From: Anisakis pegreffii
Lineage: Eukaryota > Nematoda > Chromadorea > Rhabditida > Anisakidae
Length of the DNA: 64,000 nt
Direction of reading: 5' to 3'
Assembly: GCA_035041965.1 (NCBI GenBank)
Contig: JAPYMA010000832.1
Span: forward strand, 1 to 64,000
Notes under the pieces: model-generated
Told to the model about the DNA's origin: nothing
What the model saw: only the letters and a program-made list of their open reading frames with translations
Databases searched by the model: none
In this document: positions 55,680 to 64,000 of the stretch, piece after piece
Position numbering within the stretch: position 1 is the stretch's first letter
Layout of the letters: the number at the start of each line of letters is the position of its first letter
Translations under genes and position numbers: made by a program

Positions 55680-56262
55680 TATAAGATTCTCTCCTCATTA
55701 ACTCAACGAATTCAGTACAATCTATCGCCGTCTTATATCATCAACTTTCAATGAATCAAACGAATATAAACAAACTCTAATTTGACCAATTGATATGACT
55801 GACTGACTAACTCTATTCACTTCAATTAATTCATCGTGATATATGTGATATCTTTGAATATATTATCTTCATACTTCTCTTTTATGTACTAAATTCTAGT
55901 CAATCGTATAATTGTGAATCAAATTCATTGTTACTTCTTTACAATAAATAGGCATTAATTTCATAGGTGCCTATCTTGAAGAAACATCTAATTGAATGAA
56001 CAAATAAATACAACTAAACAAAACACCTGAACTTAATCGGTATTCTCATTTCAGCCAATATAACTAACACCATTTGACAGTCGTCTATCGCTGGTACCGT
56101 GGTCGTCTGTCAATAATCACTTCACTTCTTTATTAAACTTCAACTTCATACCTCCTCATCTGGCCGATTATTCAAATTCTCATCAAAGAACAATTGGTAT
56201 TTAAGGGGATACATTCAATTCTATCAATCGTCGCCCCAGCAAACAATAAACTTGCAACGACG

Positions 56263-59200
56263 ATGTATCATATACCATATTTGCAGCAAAGCACAACCGC
56301 CCAAGCGGATAATTCTGTTTCGACAACTTACACTAATAATACCACCAACAGTAATAATGCAACAGATCTAAGTGCGTACTGTTACGATCCGAATGACTAT
56401 TTGGATATCAACAACATCGAACCGTCATTATTTTCCAATTCACCCACAACCCATCAACAATTCTCAGCATGCCCTTCTACACCAACCACAACATGTGCTA
56501 CCTATAATAACTTTAATAACCCTCAACATCATACCCATCAAAATAATAGCAATGTTTTTTATGATCACTCCACAACACCAACCAATCATTCATCATGGAA
56601 CACCCCGTCAACTCCGATTAATTACCATCATCATCCCCATCATCAAACTAATAATCATAATAATAATAATATTAATACTAATATGACTATGAATAATATT
56701 AATAATGTTAATACCAATAATACTACTAATAAAAATTCTTCGAAAAGTTCTACTTCAACAAAATCAAATGGCGATCAACAACTAACTGATACGTCAAAAA
56801 CTGCGGGCAATAAGACCTCCTCATCTAGCCGAAGTGTTCGTAAACGAAAGGCAAAAAAAGATCCCAATGAGCCTCAAAAGTATGTGATTTGTTGATGATT
56901 TGAGATGTTTTGTTGGTTTTGTGTTTATTTTATCAAAACGTTTCATTTCCTTAGTAAACGTTCAGGGTTATTCACATTCTGAAGTCATTAAATCATTCGA
57001 ATGTGTGATAGCTAGTATTCATTGACGTGGAATAATCAGGAAACAAGAAATGTTACTGATCTATCCTTCAATAATAAATTCAACGATCTTATTAGTATTA
57101 TTGTAACTATTATTATTATAACTTTTACTATGATAGTAATGATATTCATAATAACATTTATTTTTATTCATTCATTTCGCCGCATTTCTGACATATCTAT
57201 TTTTGACATGTTCCTTTCTGAGTTACATAAATTTGCATATATTATGAAGCAGTGAACCAGTTTGATCTTCTCTTTAATCTCTGGTGTTTGATAGCTATGT
57301 AATCCTCATATGTGCTCAGTTGTCATCTAATTTTATCAAGACCATTCCATCATAACATTCGTTTAAATATTGTTGCTGTGACAATTGAACTGACAGGATG
57401 AAATGATCAGCAATGAAGGATTCTTGCCTAAACCAATAAGAAAAGTGATTGATGAATGCATGAAACTAAACTGCTCAATGAGACTAGTTGAACAGTCGTC
57501 AGTTGAAATCGTAAAGCGCATATTGTTTCGAATTGAGCGCAGATTTTGATTCATAAGCATAGCTCTCGTAACAACATCAATGATGATTTAAGTAATGTCC
57601 TCAGTCTCATTCGATCACCATAATGCTCATCATTATAATCACCAAAATCCCTAATTCTAATCCCGAATTTATGCATCTCTATCTTCCAATCGCCAACAAC
57701 ACCGATTCATTTATTGATTCACACATACACACGTAGATATATCTAGCATATAAATCTTATCTGCACGCACAATATATCCTTATATTGTCAATTACACAAT
57801 GCAATCCAAAAATCGATCCTAGACATCCTTATCCATTCTGAAATATTTGAAGGCCTGTCTCGGCGTATGCGCTTTTCTTTCGAGACACACAAGCGGCCAT
57901 CAAAGGACGAACACCGAACGCAACATTCGGTGAGGTGTCCAAAATTGTCGCATCGATGTGGGACGCACTCGATGGCTGCGCTAAAAATGTTTGTTCATTT
58001 TCATTTATTCGGTTTTCTAATTTTCACCTTTTTCATTTATAAAGTTTAAGTTCTTCACTTCTTTACGCTACTCATTTTGTTTCATTTTCATCGCGTTACG
58101 ATTCATTCCTTCACAACTTTTTAATGGAACATACCATCACCTTAACACGCATATTCCGACATATTACCGTATCATTTTATAAGCGGAATCCTCATTTCAC
58201 ACATTCCAGTTCATCTCATCGTTATCTGATTGTAAATTTGAAAATATTCATTCCCAATCCAATTTGACTACGCATCATCATGTTTTTGCTTTAATGCCGT
58301 ATTGTATGTTCAATTTCAGTCATACAAACAAAAGACCGAATCAGCTAAACGTGAATATTTGAAGCGATTGGCCGCATATCGTGCCAGTCAAATTTCACAG
58401 GTACGTTCGTAGCTTTTTCACACAATCGCCTATATTCCGGTACATAGGAGATGGTCTATGATATAAGTCAACAGTTTATTTTTTGCAAAGGTGAAGAGGG
58501 TCTGCACTCCTCCACCGCCCTGAAGAGTGGAAGAAAAATGAAAAAGAAGAAAAAAAGAAGGAAAATGACAAGCGAATGGAGAAGGAAGTGGTGGGTAGAA
58601 AGACGAGTGGAGAGAAAGGAGGAAAAATAAGCGTCATAAAATTCACTCCAAAATTCGGCCAGTTTTGGTACCAGGCTGTTTTGCGGCCCACTTTCACCTG
58701 GGAAAAAATCCTAGCTATGCCACTGGTCTATATATGCTCAAGTTTCCATCTGAAATCTCAAAATCAAATGATAAGCGATGCATTTTAATGGCAATTCATT
58801 TCGAGCCTAAAAAATTGCCTTTTCAACATAAATTCCAATGATTAATTATCAATAGATTTCCACAGATAGTAACGACTAGTAACCTTCCAATTCAGATTTC
58901 ATCTCACAGTCAGTAGATAATGGAGTTCCATTGCGGTCACTAAATTCTAGTTAAAATTTTAGAGCCGTAATGATTTCAGGACAATGCGAATGGCTGTAAT
59001 GGTTTAGAAAATGCCAATGCGGTTGTGCAGAGAGACACAACGCCCAGATATTACGAGCCACAATCTGTGCCCAATGCCACAAATCCCACTCAAATCGGTG
59101 ATGTGTCGTTAGCCAATTTGATCGCCTTACCTCCGGTCAAACAACAACCCTATAATCCCGGTACACCCGCATTCACGGTGATTTTATCACACACAATCAA

Positions 59201-59599
59201 AAATTCTTTTTTTGAAATATTCCTCGAAATCATTGAGATACATCAAACTCAGTCTAAGTCAGCGATGAAAACTGTTCTCTGTTCAGCAGAATGAAATTTT
59301 TTGACTGAGCCAAGTGAAAGGAAATGTTTTAATCAAATGAAGTGTTCGCACCGAAATGGAAAAAATTGCAAATATTCATTCATTTTCTGACCTCAGAACT
59401 CTTCATTAAAACTTTTTTTCAACTGAAGCTTTCGAACTAATAATGAGCGACTTATCATTTTGGTAGAGTAATTAATCAACAATGAGTTTTTGTCTACATT
59501 CAGGTGGGTGTAAGGAATGACTATGTGGCGAGCGAATGGAACAACGCAAGATGTTCAATGTTACAGCAACCACCTCAAATGACGGCTAATTTTGTTTGA
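56263..59599 (+). CDS. TOX-family HMG-box protein, 5 exons
   Basis: Nuclear DNA-bending protein of the TOX family (single HMG box), likely a transcription or chromatin regulator. Exons: 56263-56879, 57853-57988, 58320-58400, 58980-59177, 59504-59599; GT-AG introns, consistent phases, about 375 aa. Residues 1-190 are rich in Asn, Thr, Ser and His. A basic stretch RKRKAKK (about 193-199) looks like a nuclear localisation signal and runs directly into the TOX hallmark [18 protein letters not shown]. The HMG box (about 202-270) is interrupted by two introns and retains [20 protein letters not shown] and [14 protein letters not shown]. The C-terminal exon has a WNN..CS motif like the TOX C-terminus. 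The ATG chosen is the first in an open frame that extends upstream to a TAA near 56134, so additional 5' exons are possible. Which TOX paralogue it matches cannot be told. Confidence 0.92.
58648..58725 (-). repeat. Transposon remnant with hAT-like terminus in TOX intron 3
   Basis: Read on the minus strand it begins CAGTGGCATAGCTAGGA (58709-58725), a form typical of hAT-type terminal inverted repeats. The left portion, CCAAAATTCGGCCA...TTGGTACCAGGC (plus strand), recurs in altered form at 60049-60100. No second terminus or clean 8-bp duplication was found. Confidence 0.4.
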
Positions 59600-60048
59600 A
59601 ATTGGTATCTTTATGTGTGATTATGTGACTGAGACTCTTTATTGTTGAGTTCGCTGAATTATTGTTGGTGCGTAATTGAGGCCTGATGAGAAGGGCGATT
59701 TGCTGATGTTTCTGAAGTAACGCTAGTGATGATCGCATAAAATAGTTCGTCTCGATCCAAACAAAAAACATTTCCCTTTCAAATTCCAGTCAATTTTCAA
59801 CGTCTTTTCAATTTCACTTTCTTCTCTGAACTAATGATTCGGAATCTGGCAGTGAATTTTACACTTTTCAAATGGCAATTTACTTAAATCAAAACGCAAT
59901 TTCCAATGACGATAGACACGGTTTTCAGAGTGAGTGAGAACATTTTTCTTCACATACAGAATCGCCAAGCAATAGTATTTGATCTGTCACTTTCGATGCA
60001 ATCAATTTTCATCAGCAAAAGTTTTTCTCAATTTTGTCTTATGTCTAG

Positions 60049-60100
60049 CCAAATTCGGACCAAAGCCTTACATATGGTAGGGTATTGGTACCGGGCCTTG
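60049..60100 (+). repeat. Diverged copy of the TOX-intron repeat, downstream of TOX
   Basis: Shares CCAAATTCGGNCC and TTGGTACCGGGC with 58648-58683, separated by an insertion. This marks a dispersed repeat family around the TOX locus. Confidence 0.4.
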
Positions 60101-61673
60101 AGTGCCAATTTTTCAGATAAATTATAATCAACGTCTTCCAATTGTACAGTGTTTTATTTGTTTCTATTGACGAAAGCTTCTTGTGTTGTTGTTGTTTGTA
60201 ATTGTTGGAGTGTTCACGCTAGTGTACTACTAATGCGGTGGTGTATTTTGCAATTGCATCTGAATTGATTCGAATCGATCGACGTCTTGATATTGTAAAT
60301 GATCCTGATATTACCTTACCTTCAGTGACTGCAACTCATCTCAACACTTCAGAATTTATGCCAAATCCCACTCGTTCATAAAATTCTAACGCACAAAATC
60401 TAAATCCATCACTTCCTTATCACCATCATCATCTCTACGACCAATACCTCATTAAGACCAATATCACTCACTTTCATTCAATTCAAATCAGTTGTAAATG
60501 ATTATTGTTTTCATCAGTTCATCAATTATTCTCATAATGTGATTGTACTGTACTGTTCACTATTTATAACTTAAATTATCATCGATATTATTCTCAAATT
60601 AAAGAATATTCTATCGTTTAAAGTGATAATGATCACATGCCAATGTATTTTCTTTCTATCAGTCTTGCCAATCTAATATTTTCATGAATACTTCATTGTT
60701 TATTCGTCGTTCATTTTGATTGTTTTGTAATCCATTCGAGGTCTTTCTATATAATATATTAAATGAATTATTATTCATATAAAGTAATAAACTATATTAT
60801 TCAAAATTCCTTCCGCACAAATTTGACGTTTCATATTAAATTGATTTGATGATATTTCGGAATATGACGATTTCTTCAAAATATGGCAACCACTACTCAT
60901 ATTGTTATGTTTGTCTTGCTCAAGTGTTATACAAGCTGAGCGCAGTGATTATAATCGTTACTTATCAAACCGCTCAAAATACTGACAAGACTAACTAATG
61001 GTCACTCACCACTTAACTGATATCTCCAACTGATAGTGAGTCTTATCGAACACCCACTTCGCTGTAACGCCTACAACTAAATCTTAAACAATTTGCCTCC
61101 AGTCGTAAATACTTCTTAAACAAACCGCTCATTTATTCAGTGTTTCTGATTTATCAATACCAATACACTTTTGTTTATTTGAATTTCGGGCCAACAATGT
61201 AAGCAAACCATTCAGCACGCGATTCTCATACACTGATTGAAAGCGCAGAGGTGAATGAGCAAACACGCAGGCTTACACCACTTTGACGATAATCGTCGTT
61301 AAGAATGGAGTTGAAGCTTTAGACGTTCAGGAAACATGGAAACAAAGAGAAAGACAGAAACGAAAATAGATAAACCATGATAGTGGTACTGTTTGAATAA
61401 GAATATATACCATCGATAGTGATAGTTTTAATCAATGCCTTCCTAACAAGCACAGTTATCCATCGGTCAAGCATTACTTATGAATATGTAGTGCGAGCTG
61501 AAGTTGAAGTTCATTTTCACGGATGATTTCTTCCTTAAATTACCCTCAGTAATGCCTTTTCACGAAGTTTCCATCACAGAAAGCAACGACAGACAGTGCA
61601 TGCCGAAAACTACAGTATGCTAGCGCGATATCGCTCATTGCCGGTCAAGTGCACTACAAAATCGCTCGGATAT

Positions 61674-61720
61674 CCAATCAGAGCGCGAGATATGCACACA
61701 TTCACAAAATCAACCAATCA
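61674..61720. promoter_or_regulatory. Paired CCAAT boxes, candidate regulatory region
   Basis: CCAATCA occurs at 61674-61680 and 61714-61720, 40 bp apart, in a GC/CpG-richer segment (about 61560-61740) of otherwise AT-rich intergenic DNA. Each is followed by a GC-rich word (GAGCGCGAG, GCGTTGAG). The spacing and core fit NF-Y sites. No gene start can be assigned to it. Confidence 0.3.
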
Positions 61721-62940
61721 GCGTTGAGCCGTCTCTAAGTCACTAAAACTAGCACAAACTACGGTAGTGGCCGATTTGTTGCATCTTTTTATGCATTTAC
61801 TATGACATTAAGCATGTAAAATTTATTACTACGTTATAGCAATAGACTCGAAACTGGCATCGACGATATCCGACATAATTTATGTTCCAGTTTTTTGTTC
61901 TGAAACGCAGAACATAAATTAGGTCGAATATTATAGACCTAATGCAAATACGCATTTCAAAAGCACGCGAAAATTTATTTAGAAACCTCAATTCAAAACA
62001 ATCAAAGCATAGTGAGAAGACAATGAATTAATTCCAAATTTCATGTGACATAATATCACATTGCATTTTGAAACCAAACCAAAGAAAAACCCGACGTTTC
62101 AAAACCGCAATATATCTATATTTCCAGACCAGATGCAGCAAAAACAAGATCAATTTTCAGAACAAATCAAAAAATGATTAAGCCATATGCGCGATCAACT
62201 AATAAGCAATATAAACACATAAATTGAAACAATTCATCGTTATTAAACAAAACACACCTACCTCACACAGCATACGAAGTGTTGATTCAGACGTATTGAA
62301 ACCACACTATAGTGAAAACACAGTTCAATACCAAACACAACCGCCAGACGTATAAACACACGATTCAATCAGTCATTGATGACTGAACACGACCACTACA
62401 CTGAACGAAAACAATCACTATTGCAACATTCCAAGTGATCTTTTTCGCAACAAACAATTCAGTTCAATTCGCCATTGCCACTGTGTCATTCCCACTTTGG
62501 CGAACTCGGTAAAAAAGTTATTTCGTTCAGTATCGAGAGGGTATTCGCAAAATACTGTTCACTAACAGAACATCAAACAAATTCGACGAACACTAATAGA
62601 ACAAACGAACAAAACTAAGAGAAGCCATCTTCAATGCTATCTTTCGAGAGAAATTCCGCATTCCAAACTCAATATCACCTACTTAATGCCATTTTCCATG
62701 TACTATTTCTGCAGACAAAATTGTCGTCATCCTATTCATCAAACAATCGAAAGCATCATATGATCAACCAGATCAAAACAAAGCCAAAACAAAGATACAT
62801 ACACATGAGAGAGTGACTAGAATTCATCTCTTCGGCAACGATATGCGACAAACCGAAATGAAACGATTAAATAAGATTATCAATAAAAAGAAACGTTAAT
62901 TTTGAGAAGTTGATAAATCTCATTAAGAACTCAAAACACC

Positions 62941-62970
<30 letters not shown>
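62941..62970 (+). repeat. (AAT)10 microsatellite
   Basis: Ten perfect AAT units in the gap between TOX and D2HGDH. Confidence 0.95.
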
Positions 62971-62974
<4 letters not shown>

Positions 62975-63357
62975 GTAATAGCCATGACCAACAATAACAA
63001 TAACAATGCTGATGCAGTATCAGAATAACAACGACAACAGCAACAACTAATCATCAAAACCACTGACATCAAACACAATCAAACCAGATTCGAAGATCAA
63101 ACGCATTCAAAGTAATCATATTATTTATCATTACGCATCACAATAATACCATAAAGTTAGGATGCTTTAAAAGCGCCATACACGTATGTTTCCAGACCGG
63201 ATGCAGTACACAAATAAGATAACGCGAAGAAAATGCAAAAACACCAAATTAGTCATATTTGTGATCAAGTGAATGATAACGAATACAAATACACACACAC
63301 TGAAGTAAGTCACCGTCAGTGAAACGTTTACCAATGAGACGCTAACGCTAACATGAA

Positions 63358-64000
63358 CTATATTACATCAATCATCTTATACGGCGACAGAATACATTTA
63401 GGGTCAAATTTTTTCTTTAACTCCTTTGCGATATCCACTTCGAGACCTTTACCAATTTTAGCATACAGTCTTCGTTGCTGTCCGATGCCATGCTCTGCAC
63501 TTATGCTTCCACCATGTTCCACAGTCCATTCACATAAAAATGGATAAATCCTAGAAAAAATTTCTGTTCGTTTTTTCTTTTCAATTTCCCATTTCAGTGA
63601 ATCCAATGAAAGAAAATCTTAAATAATACCTAACAATGCGAAATATGACAACAGTTCTGCAGATTTCCTAACCAAGATTACATGTAATCAACACCATTCT
63701 TGCCATCTTAATTATTCGAGATTGTAAAATTTCTCACTTCAACTCGCTAAAATTCTCTAAACTTTCAAATTTCACTGAACATGACTGATCAAAACAAATG
63801 CATACCCAATACTAAAAGGCATTTACTTATTTTCCGCTTTGAATAGAATTTATGACAATGAAAATTTGCTAAGCACTATGAAACCCACTTGGCCATGAAT
63901 TCAGGTGAATACTTCTTTGCCGAAATATTGATGTGCATATCACCTTCAGCCATATGTCCAAAACCAATCACACGAGTTGCTAAACCCTTCAATCGTTCTC
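63358..64000 (-). CDS. D2HGDH: D-2-hydroxyglutarate dehydrogenase, C-terminal exons only (gene continues past window end)
   Basis: FAD-dependent mitochondrial enzyme oxidising D-2-hydroxyglutarate to 2-oxoglutarate. Only the last two exons are in the window: 63889 to beyond 64000, and 63358-63550, joined by a phase-2 GT-AG intron of 338 nt that restores a Lys codon. The visible part is the end of the FAD-linked oxidase C-terminal domain. It contains GFGHMAEGDMHINIS, equivalent to the metal-binding GHxGDGNxHxN motif with both His residues kept, then GGSISAEHGIG with the conserved Glu-His, and ends DPKCILSPYK just before the stop. SAEHG(I/V)G plus ILxPYK favours D2HGDH over D-lactate dehydrogenase. 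The motif carries A-E-G-D where relatives have G-D-G-N. The 5' part, including the FAD-binding domain and any transit peptide, lies outside. Confidence 0.85.

Larger units (their letters stand above)
42606..56262. other. Intergenic region between EXO70 and TOX
   Basis: About 13.7 kb between two divergently oriented genes. It holds the tRNA-like sequence, the 187-bp repeat cluster, ATT and CA microsatellites, the purine-rich tract with the G4 motif, and several hairpins. No conserved exon was recognised; upstream TOX exons could be hidden here. Confidence 0.6.
59600..63357. other. Intergenic region between convergent TOX and D2HGDH
   Basis: 3.8 kb between the ends of two convergent genes. It holds a diverged repeat copy (60049-60100), the paired CCAAT region and an (AAT)10 run. 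No coding sequence is recognised. Confidence 0.6.

Noticed and set aside
56372..56686. 104-codon frame overlapping TOX exon 1
   Set aside because: Out-of-frame shadow of the repetitive TOX N-terminus.
1..64000. CRISPR arrays, bacterial operons, rRNA genes, prophage
   Set aside because: No regularly spaced direct repeats, no rRNA motifs and no prokaryotic gene architecture are seen. The split genes are clearly eukaryotic.

Overview
This is a gene-poor, AT-rich stretch of an animal nuclear genome. Its genes are split into many short exons (about 50-340 nt) by GT-AG introns (about 75-970 nt), and ATT/AAT microsatellites occur throughout. There is no operon structure, ribosome-binding pattern or bacterial gene density. 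The proteins and short introns fit an invertebrate, possibly an ecdysozoan, but I cannot name the phylum with confidence.

Four protein-coding genes can be supported. (1) 30428-34246, minus strand: a complete 9-exon fatty-acid amide hydrolase of the FAAH2 type, 532 aa, with an intact Lys-Ser-Ser amidase triad. (2) 37658-42605, minus strand: a complete 14-exon exocyst subunit EXO70/EXOC7, about 633 aa, in which every exon junction is phase-consistent. (3) 56263-59599, plus strand: a 5-exon TOX-family HMG-box nuclear protein, about 375 aa, with an Asn/His/Thr-rich N-terminus. (4) 63358 to beyond 64000, minus strand: the last two exons of D-2-hydroxyglutarate dehydrogenase. These genes do not form a pathway: lipid-amide catabolism, vesicle tethering, transcription/chromatin and mitochondrial 2-hydroxyacid oxidation simply lie near each other.

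Layout: 1-30427 has no gene I can identify, only microsatellites, hairpins, a foldback element, a possible retroposon tail and a few short coding-like patches. 30-42.6 kb is the gene-dense core. 42.6-56.2 kb holds a tRNA-like sequence, a tandem dispersed-repeat cluster, a purine-rich tract with a predicted G-quadruplex, and long ATT tracts. 56.2-59.6 kb is the TOX gene. 59.6-63.3 kb is intergenic, with a paired CCAAT-box candidate regulatory region.

The main points for follow-up are: an apparent loss of the C-terminal phosphoinositide-binding lysines in EXO70; a 78-nt exon-like segment in an EXO70 intron whose inclusion would introduce an immediate stop; Asn-coding triplet tracts in TOX that resemble the surrounding microsatellites; and several unassigned structured elements. 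I found no strong evidence for a wholly new biological system.
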